A DNA stretch of 28,037 bases, taken from the IMG/VR virus record IMGVR_UViG_3300030329_001927, positions 1 to 28,037 of that record. One strand, written 5' to 3'. Positions within the stretch are counted from its first letter, which is position 1. The number at the start of each line of letters is the position of its first letter. The position numbers were made by a program, and so were the translations under genes. The notes beneath the pieces were generated by a model that saw only the letters and a program-made list of their open reading frames with translations, did not search any database and was not told where the DNA came from. The DNA comes from a virus. Below, in pieces: positions 15,558 through 22,297 of the stretch.

Positions 15558-16421
15558 ATGCGTAATAGAATCCTACAAAAGTCATTTTGGACATCATCAG
15601 AAATCATAGAACTTGAGATCCATGAAAGATTATTGTTTCTTGGAATGACCAACCATGCAGATGATGAAGGTATCATTAAAACTGCTCCAAGAGCCTTGAA
15701 AGCAAAGATATTTCCTGCTGATAATATGTCTGTAGAAAAAATCGAGAATGCATTGTTTAAAATGAGAGAATTAGGCTTAATCATATTTAATGAAGATGCA
15801 ACTTTATGCAGGTTTGTTAACTGGTTTGAATTTCAGAAAATCAATAGACCATATCCATCTAAATTTAACTTTGTCGAGGAGAAAAAAAGTGATTCAGTGA
15901 ACATTCATGGAACATTCAGTGAGCATTCACTCCCTAATAATAATAATAATAGTAATAATAAAAAGAAAAAGAATAATAAAAATAAAACTAATAAGTCTGT
16001 CTTTTCTAATGAATTTGAATCTTTTTGGAAAACATATCCAAGAAAGGTAGCCAAGAAAAAGTGTTACGATAAGTTTAATAGCTTACTTATAGACTTTAAA
16101 TTAGAGGAGATAATAGAAGGATCATCTTTATGGATACAATACTGGAAAACAGCCAAAACTCGCAATGAGTATATACCACATCCATACACCTTTCTAAATC
16201 AAGAACGGTTTATAGACATTCCTGATGAATTGCAGGGAGATTATGAGTTGGAGTTTAGATTAGACACATCAGGCAATTTTTTTATAGGATACTGTGCAGG
16301 TTGCAATGAGAGTTCATTCTACAGAAAAGAAGAATTAACAAGAGATTCAAGATGCTGTGGAAAGAACATTAATCCTGAACGAGAAATGGTGCGAATACAA
16401 GAAGTAAATGCAAAGGCTTAA
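15558..16421 (+). CDS. Replication initiator (winged-helix / O-like) with C-terminal zinc site (287 aa)
   Basis: Residues about 1-95 form a phage initiator-type winged-helix domain (FWTSSEIIELEIHERLLFLGM, then a DDEGIIKTAPRALKA stretch and VEKIENALFKMRELGLI). A low-complexity Asn/Lys linker follows (about 125-150). A second domain begins FSNEFESFWKTYPRK and contains HPYTFLNQERF. The end has CAGC (246-249) and a CC pair (266-267), a probable zinc ribbon. This two-domain layout matches phage initiators that bind the origin and load the host helicase. The gene contains iteron-like repeats and an AAT-rich tract at its linker, as in lambda O. GGGGC (15548-15552) is a modest ribosome site. Confidence 0.78.
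   Translation: MRNRILQKSFWTSSEIIELEIHERLLFLGMTNHADDEGIIKTAPRALKAKIFPADNMSVEKIENALFKMRELGLIIFNEDATLCRFVNWFEFQKINRPYPSKFNFVEEKKSDSVNIHGTFSEHSLPNNNNNSNNKKKKNNKNKTNKSVFSNEFESFWKTYPRKVAKKKCYDKFNSLLIDFKLEEIIEGSSLWIQYWKTAKTRNEYIPHPYTFLNQERFIDIPDELQGDYELEFRLDTSGNFFIGYCAGCNESSFYRKEELTRDSRCCGKNINPEREMVRIQEVNAKA
15889..16000. other. Candidate replication origin: 11-bp iterons plus AAT-rich unwinding tract
   Basis: Three head-to-tail 11-base repeats, GTGAACATTCA (15897-15907), TGGAACATTCA (15908-15918) and GTGAGCATTCA (15919-15929), are preceded by a shortened copy, GTGATTCA (15889-15896). Seven bases later begins a nearly pure A+T tract of AAT triplets and A runs (15936-16000). Because 11 is not a multiple of three, the encoded peptide is not repeated, so the repetition is at DNA level. 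One repeat per helical turn beside an A+T-rich tract, inside an initiator gene, is the classic arrangement of a phage origin. Confidence 0.65.
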
Positions 16422-16491
16422 ATTCATGGGGTGGCTACCCTCCTTATCAATCTCATCCATGCGTACGAACATGGTCACCCTGTGAGTTATT
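16422..16491 (+). other. G+C-rich, hairpin-prone gap of unknown role
   Basis: This 70-base gap is about half G+C, clearly above the A+T-rich surroundings. It can form three small hairpins: GGGT-GGCT-ACCC (16429-16440), CCATG...CATGG with an eight-base loop (about 16457-16474), and TCAC-CCT-GTGA (about 16475-16485). It contains no convincing gene: ATG 16426 gives only 19 codons before TGA. A packaging or cos-type site, or a structured RNA leader, would fit; none is proven. Confidence 0.35.
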
Positions 16492-16641
16492 ATGCCTAAT
16501 AAGAAAGCCAAAAAAAGAAAATTTGATAGAAAGAGGAGGAGAGAAGCAATCAAAAAGTGGAAAAGGAGTCAGAAGAATGCCAAAAAAACTCTCCGAGATG
16601 AACAGAGTAGAAAAGATAAAATACTGGAAGGACAAATATAG
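16492..16641 (+). CDS. Very basic small protein (49 aa)
   Basis: ATG 16492 opens a frame of 49 codons in which 22 residues are Lys or Arg, beginning MPNKKAKKRKFDRKRRR. Such composition suggests nucleic-acid or ribosome/polymerase binding. The ribosome site is weak (GTGAG at 16481-16485). The last 65 bases overlap the next gene in another frame. A-rich DNA naturally yields Lys-rich frames, so this could be spurious. It is kept because it fills the otherwise geneless stretch and starts with ATG. Confidence 0.4.
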   Translation: MPNKKAKKRKFDRKRRREAIKKWKRSQKNAKKTLRDEQSRKDKILEGQI

Positions 16642-16750
16642 AGATACACCAAACGGATATTGGGTGTCTATGATAATTGGATCTGAGTATATCACAGAGA
16701 TGTCTATGTTGTCTACACATAAAAGAAAAAAACTAAGGAAGAAAAAATGA
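16577..16750 (+). CDS. Small basic hypothetical protein (57 aa)
   Basis: The frame is open further upstream (from 16523 with an ATG), but AGGAG at 16564-16568, eight bases before ATG 16577, favours this start. The protein has an amphipathic charged first half (LSEMNRVEKIKYWKDKY), a short hydrophobic middle (YWVSMIIGSEYI) and a Lys/Arg-rich end. Its stop overlaps the next small gene (ATGA). Function unknown. Confidence 0.55.
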   Translation: MPKKLSEMNRVEKIKYWKDKYRDTPNGYWVSMIIGSEYITEMSMLSTHKRKKLRKKK

Positions 16751-16887
16751 GTGAATTAGAAATAGGATATATATTAGCTTTGAGTTTCTTTATAGTGTTT
16801 ATGGTAGGCCTTATATTTTGGAATGCATATAAAGTTATAAAATATTTAATCGAAACGATTGTTAATCTGCATGATTTAGGCAGATGA
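16747..16887 (+). CDS. Single-pass small membrane protein (46 aa)
   Basis: Both ends overlap their neighbours through ATGA. Residues about 7-27 form one clear membrane segment (IGYILALSFFIVFMVGLIF), followed by a short helix ending HDLGR. It could be an accessory membrane peptide, for example for superinfection exclusion or lysis timing, but it lies next to a resolvase gene rather than in the lysis block. No family recognised. Confidence 0.6.
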   Translation: MSELEIGYILALSFFIVFMVGLIFWNAYKVIKYLIETIVNLHDLGR

Positions 16888-17288
16888 TTAACTTATTTGT
16901 TAGGACAAAACCAAAAACACAGCAAAGACACAGGAATCACGGAAGGTTTCATTATGATCCATCAGCAAAAGATAAGCAGGATTTTATATTTCAAGCAAAA
17001 GAACGCATTCCAAAGAAACCAACAACTTGCACATTAGATATACACTTTACATTCTGCTATAAACGACCACAAAAGCATTATAGGTCTAAAAACAAGCAGA
17101 AGATTCTAAAAGACAATATGCCTTACTATAAAAGAAGCACTCCTGATATAGATAATTTGGTTAAATTCTACCTCGATGCATTGCAGGGATATGTATACAT
17201 AAATGACTCACAGGTTACATCAATAAACGCAGTCAAAGTATATGGAGAGGAAGACTTTGTACATATAAAAATCTTTAACATAAAATAA
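16884..17288 (+). CDS. rusA: RusA-family Holliday junction resolvase (134 aa)
   Basis: The segment TPDIDNLVKFYLDALQG (about 86-102) followed by NDSQV (107-111) is the RusA signature, with catalytic aspartates expected at 88, 90 and 98. The N-terminal part with basic residues (KTQQRHRNHGRFHY) and the length (134) fit the family. RusA enzymes cut four-way DNA junctions formed in recombination or replication and help produce linear DNA for packaging. It lies 40 bases before the small terminase gene, linking replication to packaging. The start is ATGA-overlapped with the membrane peptide gene. Confidence 0.9.
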   Translation: MINLFVRTKPKTQQRHRNHGRFHYDPSAKDKQDFIFQAKERIPKKPTTCTLDIHFTFCYKRPQKHYRSKNKQKILKDNMPYYKRSTPDIDNLVKFYLDALQGYVYINDSQVTSINAVKVYGEEDFVHIKIFNIK

Positions 17289-17302
17289 ATATCAAAAAAA
17301 TA

Positions 17303-17324
17303 CACACTTTTTGAATTATATTTA
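17303..17324 (+). promoter_or_regulatory. 22-bp repeated element, copy 1, candidate late promoter
   Basis: The block reads CACACTTTTT, then G, then AATTATATTTA. It recurs at 21379-21400 with one base changed. Both copies lie in gene-free gaps directly before head genes (here terS, beginning 4 bases later). TATATT (17317-17322) could be a -10 box but no -35 box fits, so a phage-specific or activator-dependent promoter or a regulator site is likely. If transcription starts here, the terS message would be almost leaderless. Confidence 0.45.
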
Positions 17325-17328
17325 GGAC

Positions 17329-17640
17329 ATGGCACGACCTAAAAAATACAACATTGACCCAAAGGAAGTAGAGAAGTTAGCAGGATATGGATGTACTAAT
17401 ACAGAAATAGCTGATTTCTTTGGATGTAGTAAGCAACTTATATCAGATAGTTACTGTACAAATGTGACAAAAGGCAAAGCTGACCTGAAAAAAAGACTAA
17501 GAAAAGCACAGATAGATACAGCGATAGCAGGAAACGCAACGATGCTTGTATGGTTAGGAAAGCAAATGTTGAATCAGACAGATAGACAGGAGATAGAGCA
17601 TATACGACCAATAGAAGAGATAGAGTTTGATGGGATCTAA
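17329..17640 (+). CDS. terS: Terminase small subunit (103 aa)
   Basis: The N-terminal ~60 residues form a helix-turn-helix (PKEVEKLAGYGCTNTEIADF, then GCSKQLISDSY), as in terminase small subunits that recognise the packaging site. Then follows a charged helix (ADLKKRLRKAQIDTAI) and a segment AGNATMLVWLGKQML typical of the family. It directly precedes and overlaps the large subunit by 11 bases. AGGA stands only one base before ATG, a poor ribosome-site spacing, so initiation may be inefficient or leaderless. Confidence 0.85.
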   Translation: MARPKKYNIDPKEVEKLAGYGCTNTEIADFFGCSKQLISDSYCTNVTKGKADLKKRLRKAQIDTAIAGNATMLVWLGKQMLNQTDRQEIEHIRPIEEIEFDGI

Positions 17641-18892
17641 ACTGACACTATACAAAGAGGACTATCTACCACATCAATGGGAGTTCCTTACCAGTAAAAA
17701 ACCAATAACAGCACTTGTGGGCGGCTTTGGAAGCGGTAAAACTTACTCACTACTTCACAAAGTGTTTTTGTGTCATATAACAAAGTTTAATAAGCAGGGA
17801 CAATCTAATGGATGGGTCATATACCCAACAAATGAACTTGCTGAAGAATTGTTTGTAGAGCCTATGAAAGAGATACTTGAAAGAAACGGAATACAGTACA
17901 AATACAACATTCAGAAGCATAAATTTACAACACCATATGGAACAATTAAGGTATATCAACTGCAAAAGCCACAGAGAATTGTAGGTGCAGAATTAACATA
18001 CATAGCCTTTGATGAATTTGATGTAGAGAGTTGGAAGAACTGTGATATAGCATTTAAGAAGGCAATAGGTAGGATGAGAGGGTCTGATAACTGTGAGATA
18101 TTTATAGTGACATCTCCTGAAGGCTACCACTACACGCATCATCAGTTTGTAGAGAATCTTAATGACAGCAAAGAACTAATACATGGAAAGACTACGGACA
18201 ATCCATATCTACCTGATGCTTATATCAACCTATTAGAAGAAAACTATGATGACACTATGCTGAAGGCTTACAGAGATGGGCAGTTTGTAAACATCTCAGC
18301 ACTAAGCACATACTATCCATTTGAGAGGAGCAAGAATGTCAAAAGATGCGAATATGATAGATCTCAACCAGTGCAAATCGGACTCGATTTCAATAACGAC
18401 CCTATGTGCTGTATATTATTCAACACTCACAAAGTATCACCCAAAGTCAGGGTCTTTGATGAGTTCTCATTGTCACATCAAGGTCAAGGGGATCTATTAA
18501 CATCAAGGATGTGTCAGACAATTAAAGACAAATACCCAAATAACAAGTATATAGTATATCCTGATGCAAGTGGTATTCAAAGACATACATCAGCCATGCA
18601 CAGTGACATAGATATTTTAAGGCAACACGGATTTGAAGTAAAGGTTAGAAAAAGTAATCCTCCTGTGGTGAACAGGGTGAACTCGGTTAATAAAATGTTG
18701 GAGGGAAACATTTTAATTGATCCAAGATGCAAGGTGCTAATACAGGATCTTGAAAAGGTAACTAATAAGCAAGGCACGAGGGATATAGATAAGTCAAATA
18801 AACTATTGACTCATGCTACAGATGCACTTGGATATGCAGTAGAGTGGCTTTACCCAATAATTAAACCAACATTAGGAGCGATAGACAGATGA
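17630..18892 (+). CDS. terL: Terminase large subunit (ATPase and nuclease), 420 aa
   Basis: The frame opens at TTG 17627, but the next codon, ATG 17630, is the preferred start. Walker A GGFGSGKT lies at 31-38, Walker B YIAFDE at 124-129, and the coupling motif TSPEG at 161-165. The nuclease domain shows GLDFNNDP (Asp 253), YPDASG (Asp 312) and a late HATDALGY aspartate, the expected three metal-binding acids. The enzyme pumps DNA into the procapsid and cuts concatemers. Length is normal. The stop overlaps the portal start (ATGA). Which packaging strategy it uses cannot be read directly. Confidence 0.95.
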   Translation: MGSKLTLYKEDYLPHQWEFLTSKKPITALVGGFGSGKTYSLLHKVFLCHITKFNKQGQSNGWVIYPTNELAEELFVEPMKEILERNGIQYKYNIQKHKFTTPYGTIKVYQLQKPQRIVGAELTYIAFDEFDVESWKNCDIAFKKAIGRMRGSDNCEIFIVTSPEGYHYTHHQFVENLNDSKELIHGKTTDNPYLPDAYINLLEENYDDTMLKAYRDGQFVNISALSTYYPFERSKNVKRCEYDRSQPVQIGLDFNNDPMCCILFNTHKVSPKVRVFDEFSLSHQGQGDLLTSRMCQTIKDKYPNNKYIVYPDASGIQRHTSAMHSDIDILRQHGFEVKVRKSNPPVVNRVNSVNKMLEGNILIDPRCKVLIQDLEKVTNKQGTRDIDKSNKLLTHATDALGYAVEWLYPIIKPTLGAIDR

Positions 18893-20226
18893 TACCGAAC
18901 ATAGGCAAACTTTTAGTACAACAATCAAAATATGATGCACAGCAGAACGCAAAGAACAAGTGGCGAAAGATGAGGTATATTGCAAAGGACTATTATGCAG
19001 GTCAGACCAAAGGATATACATCCACCTATTTCAGCAATCAGCTATTAACTAAAGTTCCTATCGCTAATGTTAATATTACTAAAAGAATCATTGATCGTGT
19101 CAGCTTAGTCTATATGAAGCCACCTGTAAGAGAGTATTCTAATGAAACACTGCCTATATATTTCAATGAAAAGGATTTTAAATTGCAGAGAGCAGAGAGA
19201 ATGTGCAATCTCTTAGAGCATATACTGATTAAGCCTACATGGAGGAATGGTATACTGGACTATGATATAATCATGGACTTTGAGCCTATGTTTGGAGATG
19301 ATCCACTGCGACCAACAGCATTCTGTTATCCGTTGTCATTCAAAGCATCTGTTATGGATGACACTCCTGAATTAAACGCATATTGGGATGCAGAGCATAC
19401 ATTCATTTATGATAGTAGTGGTAAGATACTGGAAGATCCTGATAATCCTGAACATATCAATCCATATGGTGTATTACCATTCATTGAATGCTTTAAGAAT
19501 GGTAGACCTGAGTATAGCTACTTAGATACATCTCCTGCTAACGATATTATAGCAACTAACTTAGAAGTTAATGTGTCCGAAACAAACAGTAATGCAAACA
19601 CCATGTTTCAATCCTTTGGATATATGTATGTCAATGGATCACAGGTAGAAAAGGACACACTTGAAGTCGGTCAGGACAAGATTTCATTCTTAGGTATTGA
19701 TGGAACTATGAACATTGTATCTCCTCCTAATACTGTGGATGCATTAGCTTCTTCTGTTGAGCATTCGTACAAATTATTGGCTCAGAACTATCACTTGAAT
19801 GTTACCTTTGTTGATGGGACAGCAGCAGCTTCAGGTGTAGCAATAAAGCTAAGGAATCAGGAACTAACTGATGCAAGATTGTCTGATGTTATTAGATGGA
19901 AGAACATAGAGAACAAACTATTTGAACTTGAGTCTATTATACTTGGTGTAGAAGCAGGTATTAATGCAGGGACTATAGACAAGGTTGATTATGGTGAGAG
20001 TGTAGAGGTATTGTCCTATAAAGAGCAGATAGAGAAGTGGGACTGGGAACTAACAAACGGATTAATTGACACAGCAGACATATTAATGCAACAAGATCCT
20101 GATAGATACCCTGATAGAGAAACAGCACAAGAATATCTTGCAGAAAGAAGTGGTATAGTAGAAACAGAGGAAACAGAACAGCCACAGAACACACTTCTTG
20201 ATGCGTTAACTAAACCTGTTGAGTAA
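18889..20226 (+). CDS. Portal protein (445 aa)
   Basis: It starts at ATGA shared with the terminase gene. Portal features include an N-terminal basic region with a KMRYIAKDYYAGQ stretch, a VPIANVNITKRIIDRVSLVYMKPP segment typical of portals of the SPP1/A118 type, a wing-like beta region (about 120-220), and a long helix-rich crown with acidic C-terminus (ETEETEQPQ). It forms the ring at the capsid vertex through which DNA passes. The next gene, a MuF-type protein, follows with one shared base (TAATG), as is usual. Confidence 0.9.
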   Translation: MIPNIGKLLVQQSKYDAQQNAKNKWRKMRYIAKDYYAGQTKGYTSTYFSNQLLTKVPIANVNITKRIIDRVSLVYMKPPVREYSNETLPIYFNEKDFKLQRAERMCNLLEHILIKPTWRNGILDYDIIMDFEPMFGDDPLRPTAFCYPLSFKASVMDDTPELNAYWDAEHTFIYDSSGKILEDPDNPEHINPYGVLPFIECFKNGRPEYSYLDTSPANDIIATNLEVNVSETNSNANTMFQSFGYMYVNGSQVEKDTLEVGQDKISFLGIDGTMNIVSPPNTVDALASSVEHSYKLLAQNYHLNVTFVDGTAAASGVAIKLRNQELTDARLSDVIRWKNIENKLFELESIILGVEAGINAGTIDKVDYGESVEVLSYKEQIEKWDWELTNGLIDTADILMQQDPDRYPDRETAQEYLAERSGIVETEETEQPQNTLLDALTKPVE

Positions 20227-20942
20227 TGGCGAATCAAAAGAACATTGAGGACATAGCATTATTAATATCAGGAAAGGTTGAGCAACTACAAGGCGAATTA
20301 GTTAGGGATTTGTTAAAGCTGTCTAAGGACAAAAGATTCCAATCTATAGATGACTTCCTAATAGCAATAGAACAACTGAATGTTGAAGAATTATTGATGA
20401 TTAAAGCAGATAACATCACAAACGCATATATTTCTGCACACACACAGGTACTTGCTGATTCTGTGCTGTTTGGAGATGTAACAGAAAACACATTAAGGTC
20501 AATAACACAGTTCAGCAAATCATCTTTCACTGATTCTCTTGGTACTATGGGCAAGGTATTGAAAAAAGAGATAATAAAAGGTGCTATTTCAGGATCATCA
20601 GATAAAGACATACTTAAAGCAATACAATCACAAGCAGGACTATCACCATCAGGTATGCAGACACTTGTAACTACTGGACTTAATGACTATTCAAGGAGTG
20701 TGAGCAAGGTGCAGATGGACACGATGTCAAAAACGCAGAAATATAGATATGTAGGGGCAATAGATGACAAAACAAGACCTATATGTGTAGAGATGTGGGA
20801 TGCAGGGAAATTAACACAGGATGAAATAGAGAGCAGGTTTGGGTCTAATGTGCTTGTAGAGGGTGGTGGCTTTAATTGTAGGCATCAGTGGCTTCCTGTT
20901 GAAGCAGAAGAACAGAGCAAGGATTTTAGAAGTGCTGAGTAG
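20226..20942 (+). CDS. MuF-like head morphogenesis protein (SPP1 gp7 type), 238 aa
   Basis: The C-terminal MuF signature is clear: YVGAIDDKTRPICVEMWDAG (about 177-196) and GGGFNCRHQWLP (about 216-227). The first ~150 residues are helical. MuF proteins bind the portal, enter the procapsid in small copy number and may be ejected with DNA. Here the domain sits at the C-terminus with no toxin fusion after it. It lies directly after the portal gene and overlaps the following gene by 11 bases. Confidence 0.88.
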   Translation: MANQKNIEDIALLISGKVEQLQGELVRDLLKLSKDKRFQSIDDFLIAIEQLNVEELLMIKADNITNAYISAHTQVLADSVLFGDVTENTLRSITQFSKSSFTDSLGTMGKVLKKEIIKGAISGSSDKDILKAIQSQAGLSPSGMQTLVTTGLNDYSRSVSKVQMDTMSKTQKYRYVGAIDDKTRPICVEMWDAGKLTQDEIESRFGSNVLVEGGGFNCRHQWLPVEAEEQSKDFRSAE

Positions 20943-21366
20943 TAGCTTTTTTAAACAATTAGCATTCAAGGTGATTAAGTCTTATAAGAATCACATATGG
21001 AAAGATGGGAAAGATGTTAATGATGCAAAATTCAAGACATATACAAGCAAAGCCTATGCAAAAAGAAAGAACGCAGGAAAGCTAAAACGACAATCAGCAG
21101 AATCAAGAGGTAAGACAACACCAATAGTAAGTGGTGATTTTAAGAATGATTTTAAATTAATAAGTGCATCAGAAAAGGGATTCACATTAGGATGGGCAGC
21201 ACATGGATCTAAGGTGAACTGGTTAGCTGATAACAAGAGGTATATGACCAAGTCAAATCAACCTTTGCCTGAAGAAATATTGGATAATATAGACAAGGCT
21301 GTAAGAAAAGAAACGGAGCGACAGATCCCAAAGAATAAGGTTGTACATATTAAGGTGGGGAAATAA
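20932..21366 (+). CDS. Virion morphogenesis / neck protein (Mu gpG-like or HK97 gp10-like), GTG start, 144 aa
   Basis: The frame is open from 20863, but AAGGA (20919-20923) points to GTG 20932 as start, overlapping the MuF gene by 11 bases. The product is basic, with a Lys/Arg-rich N-terminal part, TPIVSGDFKNDF (about 64-75), a strand reading FTLGWAAHGSKVNWL, and a helical end. The pattern of a short 'loop then strand' around SGDFKND resembles gp10/gpG-type proteins that complete the neck or tail. Location among head genes rather than connectors is slightly unusual. Family assignment is tentative. Confidence 0.55.
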   Translation: MLSSSFFKQLAFKVIKSYKNHIWKDGKDVNDAKFKTYTSKAYAKRKNAGKLKRQSAESRGKTTPIVSGDFKNDFKLISASEKGFTLGWAAHGSKVNWLADNKRYMTKSNQPLPEEILDNIDKAVRKETERQIPKNKVVHIKVGK

Positions 21367-21378
21367 GTATTTATATCT

Positions 21379-21400
21379 CACACTTTTTAAATTATATTTA
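21379..21400 (+). promoter_or_regulatory. 22-bp repeated element, copy 2, candidate late promoter
   Basis: CACACTTTTT, then A, then AATTATATTTA: the same block as at 17303-17324 with one base different. It sits in the 75-base gene-free gap before the scaffold gene, 41 bases upstream of its ATG, leaving room for a leader containing AAGAGG (21430-21435). Retention of the sequence in two non-coding gaps suggests a shared function, most simply a promoter for head genes. Confidence 0.5.
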
Positions 21401-21441
21401 CTATGAAATTTTGTAAACAATAACTCACTTAAGAGGTAAAA

Positions 21442-22026
21442 ATGTCTGAACAAAATGAAACACCCATAGCTGAAAACAACAGCGTAACAAATGACGGCAC
21501 TAAAGCTGAAACAAATGACCAGTATAAAAATGTACCTGAATCACGATTCGAGGACTTGGTAGCACAGAAGAACAAGCTAAAGTCTGAAGCTAATGAGTAT
21601 AAAACCAAACTTGAAAAGTTCCAAGCAGACCAAGAATCTGCAAGAAAAAAGGATCTTGAAAAGCAAGGGGAATACAAAACACTCTTAGATGAAGCTAATG
21701 CTGAAATCAAAAGGCTATCAAAAGTTGATAAGGAATATACAGAGTACAAGACCAACAAGAGAGCATTAATTATGGAAACTATAGTGAATGATGAAGATAA
21801 GGCTATTGCAGAAGGCTTATCACTTGACAAGTTGGAATTGTTTGCTAATAGGGTGTCGCAAACAAACACATTAGGAACACCAAATCAAAGACCTGCGAAC
21901 TCTACAAAGGGAACAGGTGAATTTGGTGGCTATAGTTCTTATCAGGAATGGGCAGAAAAAGACCCTGATGATTATGTTAAAAATAATCAGACAAACTCAG
22001 CCAAAGGAATTAAGATTGGCTATTAA
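21442..22026 (+). CDS. Capsid scaffolding protein (194 aa)
   Basis: The ribosome site is AAGAGG. The protein is highly charged, Lys/Glu-rich and forms a long coiled coil (about residues 30-115: RFEDLVAQKNKLKSEANEY, then the EANAEIKRLSKVDKEY stretch). The end is polar, with GTGEFGGYSSYQEWAEKDP as capsid-proximal tail. This is the usual look of internal scaffold proteins placed immediately before the major capsid gene. No separate protease gene is recognisable in the head block, so the scaffold may leave without cleavage, or a host or unrecognised protease acts. The end overlaps the next small gene. Confidence 0.85.
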   Translation: MSEQNETPIAENNSVTNDGTKAETNDQYKNVPESRFEDLVAQKNKLKSEANEYKTKLEKFQADQESARKKDLEKQGEYKTLLDEANAEIKRLSKVDKEYTEYKTNKRALIMETIVNDEDKAIAEGLSLDKLELFANRVSQTNTLGTPNQRPANSTKGTGEFGGYSSYQEWAEKDPDDYVKNNQTNSAKGIKIGY

Positions 22027-22270
22027 GAAAAACCATAGCAAGATTCTTGGAGTGGATTATGACCCAAAAGGTGATATGAAGGTAGATGTTAAAGATGACG
22101 GAGATTGCGAAGTAAAATACAAAGGTAGTCCAATGGGCTACAATGATTATGTTGATGAACTTGAAGATAGAGCAACAAGAAAACATAATGGAAAGTCTTT
22201 AATTCGTAATTCTATGGGTGTTTTTAGTGGAGTATCTTTTGATAAGAATGGAAAAATAATTAAAAATTAA
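22016..22270 (+). CDS. Small hypothetical head-region protein, TTG start (84 aa)
   Basis: The frame is open from 21917, but AAGGA (22004-22008) is placed seven bases before TTG 22016, which therefore is the likely start, inside the end of the scaffold gene. The product has repeated Lys/Asp-rich strands (GDMKVDVKDDGDCEVKYKGS), a helix (YNDYVDELEDRATRKHN) and a C-terminal strand (GVFSGVSFDKNGKII). Sitting between scaffold and capsid, it could be a head accessory or decoration protein. No family recognised; the non-ATG start makes it less certain. Confidence 0.55.
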   Translation: MAIKKNHSKILGVDYDPKGDMKVDVKDDGDCEVKYKGSPMGYNDYVDELEDRATRKHNGKSLIRNSMGVFSGVSFDKNGKIIKN

Positions 22271-22297
22271 ACTGCTCAGTAGAGCAAGGAGAAACAA

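Noticed and set aside
15936-16000. AAT triplet tract as a simple microsatellite or assembly error
   Set aside because: The frame stays open, the tract encodes a plausible Asn/Lys linker, and it adjoins iterons; an origin role explains it better.
16426-16485. 19-codon leader peptide in the G+C-rich gap
   Set aside because: No ribosome site, no regulated codon run, and the gap is better explained by DNA or RNA structure.
16430-16576. Upstream extension of the 57-residue gene through the open frame beginning near 16424
   Set aside because: Ribosome site placement supports ATG 16577, and the upstream codons look unlike the phage proteins.
17303-17324. Bacteroidetes-type promoter (TAnnTTTG box)
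   Set aside because: The -33 box is absent and the genome uses strong Shine-Dalgarno sites, which argues against such a host.
11477-17329. tRNA genes, CRISPR arrays, reverse transcriptase or diversity-generating repeats, integrase and attachment site
   Set aside because: I looked for cloverleaf-like, regularly spaced repeat and family signatures in the accessory region and saw none.
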